Below are positions 11,855 through 24,333 of a DNA stretch of 64,000 nt, one piece after another. This DNA comes from Lineolata rhizophorae. Its lineage: Eukaryota; Ascomycota; Dothideomycetes; Lineolatales; Lineolataceae. Position 1 is the stretch's first letter. Every line of letters starts with the position of its first letter. Location of the stretch: the NCBI GenBank assembly GCA_010093515.1, contig MU001681.1, positions 704,232 to 768,231 on the forward strand, in the 5' to 3' direction. The notes below the pieces were generated by a model. The model saw only the letters and a list, made by a program, of their open reading frames with translations, did not search any database and was not told where the DNA came from. Made by a program: the position numbers and the translations under genes.

Positions 11855-12967
11855 TCACTCATCCACCAACGCCACGCCGGCCTCACCCTCCGCCACAGCT
11901 GCCAGCACATCGGCCACGTCCTCGCCGCGCTCATCCAGCACCCACTCGAGCGTCTGGCCCCACGTCTCGCCGTTGTTCTCGAACCAGTCACCGAGGGCGC
12001 GCACGTAGCGCTCGACCTGGACCTTGCGGGGCGCGTTCTCCTTGAGCCAGAGGATCTGCTCCGGGTCCAGCTTCATCATGTCCTCGACGACGTAGTAGTG
12101 GGGGATGTCGTCGCCCCAGCCCTCGGCGCCGGGCTCGTGGAACGGCGAGGCGCGGAATTTGGACGCGCGCGACTTGGCGGCGACGGCGTGGGCGGGCAGC
12201 GTCGCGTGGTAGTGGTTGGCGAGAGCGTTGGGGTTGTGAAAGACGGACGAGGCCGGGGCGACGGGCCCGGGCCCGGGCTCGGGCGGGTAGTTGAGATGGA
12301 TGTTGAAGAGCAGCTGGGACGAGGCGGCGACGGCGGCGGCGCCGTCGGGGTCCGGGAAGCGCTTGCGGAACTTGCGGGCGATGGTCCCGTTGGACGGGCA
12401 CACGTTGCTGTGCACCACGTCGCGCAGCACCGCGTGCACGTCGGCGATGTCGGCCAGCTCGGCCGTGCTCCAGTTGCGCAGCAGTTCGGCGCGGCGCAGC
12501 ACCACGGGCCGCAGCATGCGCGCCTCGCGCGGGTGCGCCCCGTTGTGGAAGGCCCGCGCGTACAGCCAGAGCCGGTACAGCGCGCGCCGCAGCCGCCGTC
12601 GCTCCGCAGGAGTCAGCAGCCGCCGGTCCTCGTAGTTGGCCTTCCACTTCTTGAACGGGTACAGGTCCGCCCACGCGTTGGCCACGCGGCCCGCCCGCAC
12701 CATCTGCGCCAGCAGCGCCAGCGAGAAGGGCACGTCGCGCCGGACGTGCGCCGGCTGCGAAGCATTTTGCGTGAGCAGCTGCGTCAGGTCGTCCAGGGGT
12801 CCGAATTGCGATTCCGCCGCCGACTGCAGGATCTTGAGCTTTTGCGAGGGCGACGTATAGATTGTATGGAAGCGGCGGCAGGTGCCGGCCAGGGCGAGCA
12901 CGTCGGGGACCGAGTCCAGGGAGTGGAAGACGTGGGTGACAATCTCGGTGGCGAGGAGGTCAAGCAT
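11855..12967 (-). CDS. F-box domain protein
   Basis: Single-exon gene, 370 aa. Residues 1-40 match an F-box (LLATEIVTHVFHSLDSVPDV followed by LALAGTCRRFHTIY), the domain that docks on Skp1 in SCF ubiquitin ligases. The rest has no repeat type I recognise (no WD40, LRR or Kelch pattern): it is rich in Arg/Ala, with a Pro/Gly stretch near 235 and an acidic C-terminus. Many Pezizomycotina carry such orphan F-box proteins, so SCF adaptor function is likely but its target is unknown. Third positions are strongly GC-biased, which creates long shadow frames on the opposite strand. Confidence 0.8.
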   Translation of the reverse strand: MLDLLATEIVTHVFHSLDSVPDVLALAGTCRRFHTIYTSPSQKLKILQSAAESQFGPLDDLTQLLTQNASQPAHVRRDVPFSLALLAQMVRAGRVANAWADLYPFKKWKANYEDRRLLTPAERRRLRRALYRLWLYARAFHNGAHPREARMLRPVVLRRAELLRNWSTAELADIADVHAVLRDVVHSNVCPSNGTIARKFRKRFPDPDGAAAVAASSQLLFNIHLNYPPEPGPGPVAPASSVFHNPNALANHYHATLPAHAVAAKSRASKFRASPFHEPGAEGWGDDIPHYYVVEDMMKLDPEQILWLKENAPRKVQVERYVRALGDWFENNGETWGQTLEWVLDERGEDVADVLAAVAEGEAGVALVDE

Positions 12968-13831
12968 CTTAGGCGATTGATTAGGGGGGATTCAAGGCTT
13001 GGGGGGGTTGTTTGTCGACAAAACCAAGGTAGTGGGAGTAGGCGCTCGCTTGCGTCCCGAGACTGGTTGTTGGTTTGCGCGTGGTGGAAGGGTCTAATTG
13101 CGTGTAAAGGTAAGAATCGAAAATCTTCTTCTTTTCTTCTAGTCCGTGTGATGGTAACCAAAATCTCCGTATCTTGTTCTCGAGCTTTGTCTAGGAGTCA
13201 AAATTGCGAAATCTGAAGTCTATAGTCTTCGGGACAGCCTCCAGCGACGAAGGTGGTTGAAAGTCGTAACTTTGAGAAAGAGACAGTGTTGTTCTGTTGA
13301 TAACAGGAAGAAAAGGCCCTTCAGACTCCGATTCCCGGACAGTCCAGAAGGGCAAGCTCTCGTGCCTCAAATATCAGCCACCCCAGCGTTGGGGCCTCCA
13401 AGGAAAAGGGGGATGTCATTGTTGGCAATGAGAGTGTTGTGTGGAGCAACGACCAGCCCGGCGAGGCTGGAGACGGCGGTTGCTATCATGATGGCGGATG
13501 GAGGAGGAGAGGAGAAGGAGTGAGCGCGCGAGAGCGAGGATGGGCGCGGATAGGGGAGCACGGAGATGACTGTCCGGCGCCAAGGCCAGCGCCAACCCCG
13601 GCCCGGCGCCGCTAGTCGAGTCCCGCTCTCGGAGCTCGACGCCGCCGCGCGCACACACTGGGGCTTCACTCGTCGCGCCGATTTCATCCCCCTTCGCTCT
13701 CTCCCTCTCTCGGGCGAACTCACCATGTCTGCGGCGCAGCGTGCCGCGACACCTAGTCCTCTGCCCACGCGCCACCGTCCCGCCCGCAGCGCTCGCACAT
13801 AGCACCAACGCAGCTCCCTCCCTTTCCCCCG
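12968..13831. promoter_or_regulatory. Divergent intergenic region, F-box gene / 2EXR-like gene
   Basis: About 860 nt between two start codons. Pyrimidine-rich tracts precede the plus-strand gene (13690-13715, 13815-13830), as is common at filamentous fungal transcription starts. Long minus-strand open frames here are GC-driven shadows. Confidence 0.4.
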
Positions 13832-14962
13832 ATGGATCGTCCGCGACCCGCCAGCGCCAGCACCACTGCGACAACCGCTCCCTTCCACGGCACAGATGGC
13901 ACGATCGCTCCCGCCTCGTCGTCGTCGTCGTCGTCGTCCTTCCTCCCCCCCTCCTCCGGCGCCACGACCACCGGCACGGCGACGAGCCCCTCGTGCGTGA
14001 CCAAGAGCGCGAGAGGCGACGCGCCGCCCGCGGCCGTGTCGCCGCTCCTCCGGCTCCCGCTGGAGCTCCGGCGCGAGATCTACAGCTACATCCTGCCGCG
14101 GACGCTGCCGACGCGGACGGCGTCGTTCCGGGGTCACGCGTGGGCGCGGGGCCACACGTCGCTGCTGGGGGTGAACCGGCAGCTGAGCGGCGAGGGGCTG
14201 GACCTGCTGTACGGGGCCAACTACTTCGTGCTGGACGTGGCCTACGACGGGATCCGGTTCCGGTACCGGTGGGTGCTGCCGCGCCAGCGCCTCGCCCCCA
14301 ACCGCGCCTACGCCTTCCCCGCCCACTTCTCGCCCGCCAACGTCGCCCGCATGCGCAACTTCATCATCAACGTCACCCTCGTCGACGACTACATCGGCAT
14401 GACCAAGTACAACTGCGGCGGCAGGGGCCTGATCGCCGGCCTGCGGGCCCAGGTGCAGAGGCTGGCGGCCGTGATTGGCGGCGGCGGCGGCGACGGCGCT
14501 GCCACCGAGGGGCAAGGAGGAGTGCGAGCGGGAGCGCGAGCGGGAGCGCGAGCGCGAGCCCGGCCGGGAGGCGCCGGCCTGCACAGGGTCCGGGTCCGGC
14601 TGGTCGACGGCAACGCGGCCAAGAGCACGAACACGCGCCTGACGCAGGCGGTGCTGGAGCCGCTGCTGCAGCTGCGCGGCGTGCGCGACGTGGCCATCGA
14701 AGGCGCCGTCACGCCCGACTTTGCCCGCCGCCTGACGGCGGAGATGACGAGGCCGCCGGCGACGGCGACGGTGGTGGTGGCGCCGCGAGAGCCCGACGCC
14801 GCGGCGCCGGCCGATGCCGAGCTCGAGCGTGCCGTGCCGACGACGTTTCCACTGGACCCGCAGTGCAAGGATGAGGATGAGGATGATTGCTTGGGGAGAG
14901 AGTTTCGAAGACGGCTGAGGGTTATGAGCATCGCCGAGGATAATAGGACTAGGATCAAGTAG
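13832..14962 (+). CDS. 2EXR-like / F-box-like fungal protein of unknown function
   Basis: Single exon, 376 aa. After a Ser/Thr-rich leader (nine consecutive Ser from a TCG/TCC tract), residues about 70-145 read LLRLPLELRREIYSYILPR and, further on, LLGVNRQLSGEGLDLLYGAN: the pattern of the F-box-like 2EXR domain common in Pezizomycotina. A Gly/Ala/Arg-rich segment near 210-250 is encoded by a 12-nt minisatellite (GCGAGCGGGAGC, 14524-14559). The C-terminus is acidic. Function is unknown; proteins of this type are usually annotated as hypothetical. Confidence 0.75.
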   Translation: MDRPRPASASTTATTAPFHGTDGTIAPASSSSSSSSFLPPSSGATTTGTATSPSCVTKSARGDAPPAAVSPLLRLPLELRREIYSYILPRTLPTRTASFRGHAWARGHTSLLGVNRQLSGEGLDLLYGANYFVLDVAYDGIRFRYRWVLPRQRLAPNRAYAFPAHFSPANVARMRNFIINVTLVDDYIGMTKYNCGGRGLIAGLRAQVQRLAAVIGGGGGDGAATEGQGGVRAGARAGARARARPGGAGLHRVRVRLVDGNAAKSTNTRLTQAVLEPLLQLRGVRDVAIEGAVTPDFARRLTAEMTRPPATATVVVAPREPDAAAPADAELERAVPTTFPLDPQCKDEDEDDCLGREFRRRLRVMSIAEDNRTRIK

Positions 14963-15260
14963 ATGTATGATTTCTGGGTTTGATGGGTCCGCTGGGCAGG
15001 TTCATGCGGCGCTTTCCTTTTTTTTTTTTTTGGATATGATGAAAAACAACGTCGGATTACAACCACTGCATCTAGTAGCTGCAGAAAAACGTAGGTTGTG
15101 GAAGGGGGGAAATAGAAGAGCAAAAAACCGCGCCTGCAAACATGAAATCATTTCTCCTCATTTAAGACGCCTTTTCCCTCTCGGCGAGGTGCTCCTAGAA
15201 CAAGACAGGAAGCCCAAACCACAAGACCCAACAAAACCCCCCCCCCCGACGACCCTATCC

Positions 15261-16258
15261 CTACGCAAACAGCACCTTCTCATCCAACGCGTCCCTCCGC
15301 TTCTTCCGGGCGCCCTGCGTCTTCAGCCCGAGCTCCGCCCTCTTGACCTCGCCCTCTTTCTCCCGCTCGCTCCGGCGGGCGAAGCCGCCGGCGCGCCGGC
15401 GGCGCAGCTCGGCCCGCACCTGGTTCGGCGACACGAACTCCTTGTTCTCGTAGATGACGGGCCCGCCGAAGCTGCCCTCGAGGATGACGATGGGGGTGAG
15501 GACGAAGCGGGGCCCGATCTCGACGAGGCTGATGTCGGTGTCGCGGGGGGCCGCGCCCTTGGAGGCGCCGTCCTCGGTCTCGCCGATCTGGTAGCAGCGG
15601 ACCCAGACGCGGCCGTCGGCGAGGGCGAAGGCCATGACGTGGTCGACGAAGGGCTTGCTCTTGCGGGCGGCCCTGGGCACGGCGAAGACGTGCAGCAGGA
15701 GCTCCTTGAGCAGGCGGGTGTGGGGCACGGCGTCGAAGGCGGCGTCGAAGGACAGGACGGGCCGGCTGCCGCGCAGGCAGTTGCCCGGGAAGTGCAGCTC
15801 GTCCATGGTGTGCAGGTTCTGCAGGTGCAGCTTGGCCGTGGGCCCGTTGGGCGGCTTGGCCACCCAGGCGTACAGGTCCCGCCCCTTGCGCGCCTCGAGG
15901 AAGAGCACGTTGTTGCAGTTGTACAGGTCGGCGAGCTCGTTGAGCTGGTGCAGCTTCGTCTTGGTGTCGAGCTTGGAGTCCTTGCGCGAGTGCGGGAGGA
16001 GCGCGTGCAGGTCGTTGAGGAGGTGGCGGTGGCTGGGCGGAGGGCAACGTTAGCGTTATTGACTCCTTTTCTTCTTCTTCTTCTTCTTCTTCTTCTTCTT
16101 TTTCTCAAAAGAAGGGACAGAGGTTGCTATGCGCACCGGTATGTCACGCCGCGCGAGGTGAGGATCAAGACCCGCTGCCGGTTCTTGGAGGAGCCCTCGG
16201 AGGCATGCTCGGCTTTGGCGCCGGCAGGTTTCGACAGCGACTTATAGACGGCCGACAT
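15261..16258 (-). CDS. BRX1: Ribosome biogenesis protein BRX1 (Brix domain), two exons
   Basis: Nucleolar factor of 60S subunit assembly that binds pre-rRNA. Model: 16258..16137 and 16032..15261; 297 aa, the family's usual size. The Brix domain starts with RVLILTSRGVTYRHRHLLND, which spans the splice junction (ACCG/gtgcgc ... gcccag/C), and continues through LHALLPHSRKDSKLD, NNVLFLEARKGRDLY and LEIGPRF-type sequence (here EIGPRFVLTPIVILEGSFGG). The C-terminus is basic (RRRRAGGFARRSEREKEGE). The 104-nt intron holds a (TTC)n tract and a GCTAAC branch site. Divergent from INO80. Confidence 0.93.
16070..16101. repeat. (TTC)n microsatellite inside BRX1 intron
   Basis: About ten TTC units on the plus strand (GAA on the transcript), lying wholly within the intron of BRX1, so length changes would not affect the protein. 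Confidence 0.85.
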
Positions 16259-17661
16259 GGTCAGGGTATAGGAAAGTCAGAAGGGGAAAAAAAGGGGGTG
16301 GTGCCGAGAGTGTAAGGCACGAGCGATTTGACGGCAAAAATTTCGCGAGCTGGCGATGGTTGGAGGTTATCAGATCAAGGTCGAGATCAAGATCAAGATC
16401 CCTGCTGCAGCCATCCAATGGGAGAGCTTGGTGAAGCGAGCCAATGGAAGGCGGCGCGGGCCGGCCGGCGCATCACGGGGCGGCTCAGCGGCAGTTCGGG
16501 ACGCGGCGCTGCTGGCCGCCTCGGGCCCGCGGCTCGCGCGCGCTGGATCCCGCCTGGTGGAGAGACAAAGCGCTGCGTCTCCTGCTGCGTGCGCAGAACA
16601 CGTCCACACGGGGGCGCGGTCAGGCCAGGAGGCAGGCCTTCGCTTCGCACGTCCCCCGGCGCAGCGTGGTCGCACGCCGGAACAGGCAATTTTGAAGAAA
16701 GCAACCGCGGGGACGATGCATCGGCCGGGTCTTGGCAGGAAGCAGACCAGAGGCCGTGGTGCTGAGGGGAGGCATCGACGTAGCAAGTAGGTAGCGAGGG
16801 AGGGAGGCGCCTGGATATACATACGTGCATACTACCACGCGCATGTGCATCCGGCGACTACGACGCGGCGCAAATTGCAAACCGGCAGCATCGCCCGAGG
16901 GCCAGCCGCGATGTCTCCGCGCAAAGGCTCCGCAGAGCTGCAATTGACCTCTGCCGCATGCAAGGGAAGGGCGAGGAAGCCGAATATTGCTCGGGTGAGC
17001 GGTGGGAAGGGGAGCTCCTGGCGCGGCGCCTGGTCCTCTCGCCGGGCCATCGCGCACCACCGCCCGATTCGCCGCCGGCTCCAGCACGCTGCGCGGGCGT
17101 GTAGCTGACCAGCCCGCCAGCAATCCTCGCCACGGCCCAAAAAGTCGTCGTGTCGTCGTCGTCGGCGCTCCGTCCCCCGCCGCCGCTTTCCTCTTCCCCG
17201 TTCCCAATTTCCCAATCTGCCTCTCTCCCTCTCTCCCTCTCACTCGCTCTCCATCTCCCGCCCCCAGTCCCCTCCCACGTCTCGCCCGCCCGGGCCTCTC
17301 CCATCGCCCCGTCTCTCCGCCCTCGGCTGCGTCTCTGGCAGATGGTCGCTCGCGCGTCGTCGCGCTCTCGTCCGTCACGCCAGCCTTGCGCTCGGCCCGC
17401 CGCCCGCCGCCCACCCCAGCCTTAGCCGCCGCCATCGCGACCGCGCGAGCTCAGTCGCGCCCGGCTCGCGCGCCCGGCCTCCGGCGCGCCTGACGGGGGG
17501 TGCGTTGACGAAGAAGAGACAAGAGACAGGCGACGAGAGACTGGCCCGCAGGCCGGCCGCCGCAGCTCTCGCCCGCCAGCGCCGCCGCCTCGCTCGCCTG
17601 TCGCGCGCACGCGCAGCACCGGGCGGGCTCTGGCCCGTCTCGTCGCGAGCCGACACACACC
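16259..17661. promoter_or_regulatory. Divergent promoter region BRX1 / INO80
   Basis: 1.4 kb of GC-rich DNA. A long CT-rich tract (about 17195-17290) precedes INO80, a typical core-promoter feature of fungal housekeeping genes, followed by a probable long 5' UTR. Open frames on both strands are mutually overlapping and lack domains. Confidence 0.5.
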
Positions 17662-20600
17662 ATGGCGGGCGAGCAACACCCTGCCTTCGGCGCGCAGCGG
17701 TCGCCTCCTGCGCCAGCTCCCTTCAGCTACTCGCCCACGCACCACAACCCGCCCCATCACCACCCTCCGCCGCCGCCGCCGCCGCTGCAACATCCTCCTC
17801 CTCCTCCTCCTCCTCCTCCTCCTCCACCTCCGCCTCACCACCACCATCACCCGCACTCCCACCCGTCGCCGCCACAGCCGCTGCCGCCGCCTCATTACGC
17901 GGCCGCGCCTCCGCCAGCCCGCAACCCGCCAACGTCGCCGTCCAACGCGGCCCTGCCGCCGATAGCTTCGGCTCTTTACCCGCCGCGAGAGCAGCAGGCC
18001 CCTGTCAGCAAGTACTACGACCCGACCCAGGATCACGGCGATGCACCCGTGGTGAGGAGCAGCGGCAGCAGCAGCACGCGATACCAGCCGCCGTATCGGG
18101 CTCATGTACGTTTTCCCCTTTTGTGTTTTTTTTTTTTTTTTTTTTCTTTCTTTCGTTTTGTCTGCCGCGCCTCCCCCAGAATCTCCTCTTTGTCGAGCGC
18201 TTTCGGCATCCATCGTCGATTGTTGCTCGCCTCGCTTCCTATTGGGCGCGGGCCCCCAAGCGTGGAACCAGCCCCTTCTTCGCGCCTCGTCGCTCGCCGA
18301 GCCGGGCCTTCACAGCGCTGACGCCTCGCCATCCGCACCAGAGCCGCGAGCCGTACAACAGTTACTCCGACGGCCGCCCCGCCGACCGCGCCAGCTACGA
18401 CCCGCCTTACCACTCGCCCGTCGCCACCGCGTTTCCACATCACCACCACTCGCCCGTCCAGCAAACTCCTTCGCACCCCCCTCCGCCGCCGCCCAACCGC
18501 GCCGACCACCTGACACATTCACCCGTCTCGCCCAAGCTGTACAACAGCTTCAACAGCCGGTCGGCCATGCCTGCATCATCGTCCGGCCATGACCGGAAGC
18601 CGTCGCAAGAGGTACGTCGTGCGAAGCAAGCTTCTTCCACATGTATATATATATATTTTTTTGCTTGCACGTGCGTCACGTCGACCTTCAAGAGCTAACC
18701 TTATATCCTTTCTTTTTTCCTCTCTTCTCTTTCACAGCAGACTCCGAGCCGTGCAGCGGACCCCATGTCGCTGTCAAACATCGTCTCCGGATCGGACCAT
18801 GAGCGGCCGTCGACGGCCAGCCACCCGCGTCCACCTTCGCGTGAGCCTCGCGGCACAGCTGCCGCCGCCGCCGCCACCACCATCACCACCACAACAGCCA
18901 CAACCACCAACTCCTTCGCCGTCAAAGAAGAAGCCGCCCCATCGCCCATGGCGCTCTCTTCTCTCGACGCCGCTGCTCCTCCTCCCACACGCCGCTCACC
19001 CGAACGCGAACGCGAACGCGTCACGTTGAACGGTGATTCCAACTCGCACTCGCACTCGCACCCGCACCCTCCGCCTCCGCCCCCGGCGCCGTCTATCATG
19101 TACACCCACGCGCCTCTGCTAGAGGCCGATGAGAAGGCAGTGGAAGCCGAGATGGCGAGGATCGACAACATGGATCACGGCGACATTGGCGCTCCGGGCT
19201 GGGAGGATTTTTGGCAGGAGTACCGCCGTCGTGCCCGCAAGCGGCTTCATGAAGTGGCCGACGCCGAGAACGAGAAGCGCAAGGTATGTTCACGCTTTCG
19301 ACGAGAGTTTTTCCGGGCGCTTGACTAACTCTTCACCAACAGCGCCGCAGAACGGTCCAGCTCAAGAGGCTTCACGACGTCTTCGACAGCCACGCCGCCG
19401 TCGCTCGGGTCAAATACTTCAAGGAACACGAGGCCGACGCGTGGGGCGAAGTGCAACGACAGGAGATTGCGGATGAGAAGGAGAGGAAGAAGGACATGCA
19501 GCGTAAGCGTCGGCGTGAGCGTACCATTGCTCAAGAGCTCCAGAAGCGCGACGAAGCGTGGCAGAAGGCTCAGAAGACCGAAAACGAAGAGGAGAGGGCC
19601 AAGTATGTCCGGGAGATGCAGAAGGCCGAGAAGAAGGCCAAGACGACGACCTCCCTCCTCCACGGCACGGCGCCCAGCCCGGAAATTCGCGAGGTCACCC
19701 CGCACGGCCCCAACATGGAGGGCGGCACGATGACGACGTTCCAGATGACGGAGGATACCGCCAAAGAAGGCAAGAAGAAGGGCAGGGCCGTCGCAAGGCC
19801 TAGGAAGTCCAAGGAACAGAAGCAGGCCGAGAAGGACCAGGCCGCCGCCGCCCAGGCCGCTCTGGAACGTGGCGACGAATTGCCCATCATCGCGCCCAAG
19901 GAGGAAGCCCGGCTCAAGTCGCTCCGTGAGACCAGCGTGGCCGAGGAAGTGACGACGCCGCCTGCCCCGCCGCCTCCGCAGGAACGCGAGAAGTTCGTCT
20001 CGGAGGCGTACGAACAGCTATACGGCCAGATCTTCAAGGACCTCGCGAGGAAGGATGTGCCCAAGGTTTGGCGCATCAAGGAGCTCTCGCTCAGCACGAG
20101 ACAGTCCAACCTGCGCAAGACGGCGCAGTTGGCGTCCAAGGAAGCGCGTAGGTGGCAGCTCCGGACCAACAAGAGCACCAAGGACACGCAGGCCCGAGCC
20201 AAGCGGAGCATGAGGGAGATGCTGTCCTTCTGGAAGAGGAACGAGCGCGAAGAGCGCGACCAGCGCAAGCTGGCCGAGAAGCAGGAGCTCGAGAACGCTC
20301 GGAAGGCCGAGGCCGACCGCGAGGCGAACCGCCAGAAGCGCAAGCTCAACTTCCTCATCTCCCAAACGGAGCTCTACTCCCATTTCATCGGCAAGAAGGT
20401 CAAGACGCACGAGGTGGAACGCTCCACCGACGACGTCGAGGCCACGGACGAGACGGTCCAGCACGGCGACCGGAACGCGCATACCGTGTCGCTTCCGGAG
20501 AGCGTTGCCAAGGGCGCCACCAAGGTCACCGATTTCGACTCGCTGGATTTCGACGCCGAGGACGAAACGGCGTTGCGGCAGGCTGCCATGGCAAACGCGC

Positions 20601-23482
20601 AGATCGCGGTCCAGGAGGCCCAGGATCGCGCGCGGGCCTTCAACAAGGGCAGTGACGAGGAAGACGACCAGGCCAACTTCGACGATGGCGAGATGAACTT
20701 CCAGAACCCGACCAGCTTGCAGAGCATGGACGTGGCGCAGCCCAAGATGCTGGCGTGCCAGCTCAAGGAGTACCAGCTGAAGGGGCTGAACTGGCTCGTC
20801 AACTTGTACGAGCAAGGCATCAACGGTATTCTCGCCGACGAGATGGGTCTCGGCAAGACGGTGCAGTCCATCTCCGTCATGGCCTATCTGGCGGAGACTT
20901 ACGACGTCTGGGGCCCGTTCTTGGTCATCGCACCGTCTTCAACTCTGCACAACTGGGAGCAAGAAATTCGGAGGTTCGTGCCGGAGTTCAAGGTGCTTCC
21001 TTACTGGGGCGGCGCCAAGGATCGCAAGATTCTGCGCAAGTTCTGGGACCGCAAGCACATCACGTATCAAAAGGACTCGTCGTTCCATGTGTTGGTCACG
21101 TCGTACCAGCTCGTCGTGCAAGATGCGTCCTACTTCCAGAAGCTTCGTTGGCAGTACATGATTCTGGATGAGGCTCAGGCCATCAAGTCGTCGCAGAGCT
21201 CCCGCTGGAAGAGTCTGCTTGGGTTCCACTGCCGCAACCGGCTTCTACTCACCGGCACGCCGATCCAAAATAACATGCAGGAACTCTGGGCTCTGCTCCA
21301 CTTCATCATGCCTAGTTTGTTCGACTCGCACGACGAGTTCAGCGACTGGTTCTCCAAGGACATCGAGAGCCACGCGCAGAGCAACACGAAGCTCAATGAG
21401 GACCAGCTCAAGCGCCTGCACATGATCCTGAAGCCTTTCATGCTGCGCCGCATCAAGAAACACGTGCAGAAGGAGCTGGGCGACAAGGTAGAGAAGGACG
21501 TCTTCTGCGAGCTGACGTACCGGCAGCGCAGCTACTACAGCACGCTGCGCAACAAGATCAGCATCATGGACCTCATCGAGAAGGCGGCGCTGGGAGACGA
21601 CCAAGACAGCGCCACGCTCATGAACCTCGTCATGCAGTTCCGCAAGGTGTGCAACCACCCGGACCTCTTCGAGCGCGCCGACACGACTTCTCCCTTGTCG
21701 TTTGCGTACTTTGCCGAGACGGCGTCGTTCCTGAGGGAGGGCCAGAACGTCAATCTCGCCTACTCGGTGCGGAACCTCATCGAGTATCGCCTGCCTCGTC
21801 TCGTCTACAGCGAGGGCGGGAGGCTGAGCGTCCCAGGCCCGAACAATCCGACCGCGGGCACGAAGTCGAAGTACTTGGATCACCTCATGAACATCTGGTC
21901 TGCCGACAACGTCCTCGAGAGCTCCAACAAGGATGGCACCTTCTCGTTCCTGCGGTTTGTCGATCACTCGGCCAGCGAGGCGTCCGCGGCGGGCCGTACC
22001 GATGCGTTCCAGCGGGCCGTCCAAATCCGCCAGAGGGAGCAGGAATTCGGTTTGCGCAAGATCGCGTATGACGCCGAGGACGGCATCGAATGTCCCGTTC
22101 ACGCTATGTTCAACATTGTCGAATGCAGCAACAACCGTCGTCCGCCTGCTGAGATCGCGACCGAGGGACGCATGCGCGAGCTCTACAATGTCGCGAGCAC
22201 CGCGTACGAAGAGACGGGGCTCCACATACTCGAGGCCGCGGCCGCGCCAGCCGCTTCGGCGCCGCCTATCGAGCTGTTCTGCTCGGACCAGCGCCACAAC
22301 TTCGAGAAGGAGAACATTCTGTTCAACCGCGGGATGCGTCGGGCGCTCTTCGGCATGTCGGAGCAGATGGAGGAGGCGATTCTAGAGGCTAAGCTGGACC
22401 CGGCCACGCTAGCCGTGACGGGGATGCTGCCGCCGCCCGGCCAGCTCAAATCACGCTACAACCACATCCGGGTGCCGTCGATGCGGCGCTTCGTGACGGA
22501 CTCGGGCAAGCTGGCGCAGCTGGATGCGCTGCTCAAACAGCTCAAGGAAGGCGGGCATCGGGTCCTGCTCTACTTCCAGATGACGCGCATGATCGACCTG
22601 ATGGAGGAGTACCTGACGTACCGCAACTACAAGTACTGCCGACTAGATGGGTCGACGAAGCTGGAGGACCGGCGCGACACGGTCGCGGACTTCCAGACGC
22701 GGCCCGAGATCTTCGTGTTCCTGCTGTCGACGCGCGCCGGCGGGCTCGGCATCAACCTGACGAGCGCCGACACGGTCATCTTCTACGACTCGGACTGGAA
22801 CCCGACCATCGACAGCCAGGCCATGGACCGGGCGCACCGCCTCGGCCAGACGCGCCAGGTGACGGTGTACCGGCTCATCACGCGGGGCACCATCGAGGAG
22901 CGGATCCGCAAGCGGGCGCTGCAGAAGGAGGAGGTGCAGCGCGTCGTCATCCAGGGCGGGGCGGGCGCCCAGGTCGACTTCAACACGCGCTCGCGCGAGA
23001 ACAGGACCAAGGACATCGCGCTCTGGCTCGCCGACGACGACCAGGCGGCGGCCATCGAGCGGAAGGAGGCCGAGATGGCGGAGCAGGAGAAGAACGCGCC
23101 GCAGGGGGGCAGGAAGAGGAAGGCGGCTGGTGGTGGTGGCGGTGGCGGGAGGAAGAAGGCCGATGTCAATTTGGATGATATGTATCACGAGGGTGAGTTC
23201 TTTTTTTTTAATTTTTCTTTTTATATCTGCCTATTTTGGTTCAACTCGGCGCAAGAGGGAAGATGCTAATGCGGCTTTTCTGTCACCATAGGCGAGGGCC
23301 ACTTCGACGACAACAGCGCCAAGCCGTCGGGCGCGGCGACGCCCGTGTCGACGGCCGAGGGGGGCCCAACCAAAGGCAGGAAGAAGGGCGGTGCCGGCTT
23401 GTCGAAGAAGGCGAAGACGATCAAGCAGAGGTTGGCGATTGCGGACGCCGAGGGGGATCTGGGCATGGGTGGGGGGGTGTAA
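17662..23482 (+). CDS. INO80: INO80 chromatin-remodelling ATPase (five exons)
   Basis: Catalytic subunit of the INO80 complex, which slides nucleosomes and handles H2A.Z in transcription, replication and repair. Model: 17662..18105, 18342..18611, 18738..19283, 19343..23192, 23292..23482; 1766 aa. The N-terminus (1-250) is disordered, with Pro and His runs. Then basic coiled-coil sequence, the DBINO/HSA region (from about 640: [20 protein letters not shown]), the Snf2 lobe (DEMGLGKT about 920, DEAQ about 1028, [11 protein letters not shown]), the long lobe insertion typical of INO80, and the second lobe ([20 protein letters not shown] and [10 protein letters not shown] about 1555). Lysine-rich C-terminus. 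Intron 2 ends in a tandem acceptor (ACAGCAG), so one Gln may be optional. Divergent from BRX1. Confidence 0.96.
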
Positions 23483-24333
23483 GATTAGTAGGACCTTGGG
23501 AGCTGTGGTCGGTTGAGGGCAGGGAGAGTGAGCGTTGAGGGCGAAGTTTTGCGCGTGCTCTGGCAAGGGGGAGCGCAAAGGGGAAGAAGGCATCACGCGT
23601 TCAGGGCCTTCGTGCCTTGTTACAGTGCTGGCTTCTTTTCTCTGAGGGGTTCGAGGGAGGTGCTGGTAGTGGCGTGGTTGGCAAGTGTAATCCTCACACC
23701 TGTCTTTCGGCAAAACGGGGCGCCTCTGGTGCGGTTCTTTTCCTTTGGTGTTTCTTCCAACAAAGCATGGTTTTTATTCTGCCCTTCTTTTTTTCTCTGT
23801 TGTGTTTTTTTAAGGCATAGCTGGTTTTTTCTTTCTTTTTCTTTTTCCTTTGCAAGCACAAATGCGCGCGTGCGCGCACGTGGCCTATGGTCGGATGAGG
23901 GAAGGATGGTCAGGCACGTTGTCAAGACACAGGCGACATCCATCGCCTGCTACAGAGTGGTGGTGGTTATCGAGGGTTTGCTTGGTAATTTTTGCGTCGG
24001 AGGCTAGAGTGCGTGTCCGAAGAGAGGAAAGAGAGGTTAGTGTGCTGCGTAGCAAAAGAAGCTTTCTCGGGGAGCATTTTCCATGGCCATTCTGAAGTTG
24101 TTTGTTTCTTTCTTTTTCCTTTTTCTAGAAAAAATTAGCCGTAGCTAGGCTGGATCGGTTATTTGCTTCTTTTTTCCTTTTTTTTTTTCTTTCCCCTGGT
24201 TCATGTTATGGCTTAGGGGTGTTGTGTACAATTAGTTCCGGCTTCTTTGCAGGGTTGCTCTTTTTCTTCCAAGGGAATAGAAAAAGTTTGAGAGCTTGAT
24301 TATGAAAAGGGGGTCGTGGGGGGGTTTTGGGGG

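Noticed and set aside
13367-14584. 405-codon minus frame opposite the 2EXR-like gene
   Set aside because: Low-complexity shadow of the plus-strand gene and of its promoter; the plus frame has the family motifs.
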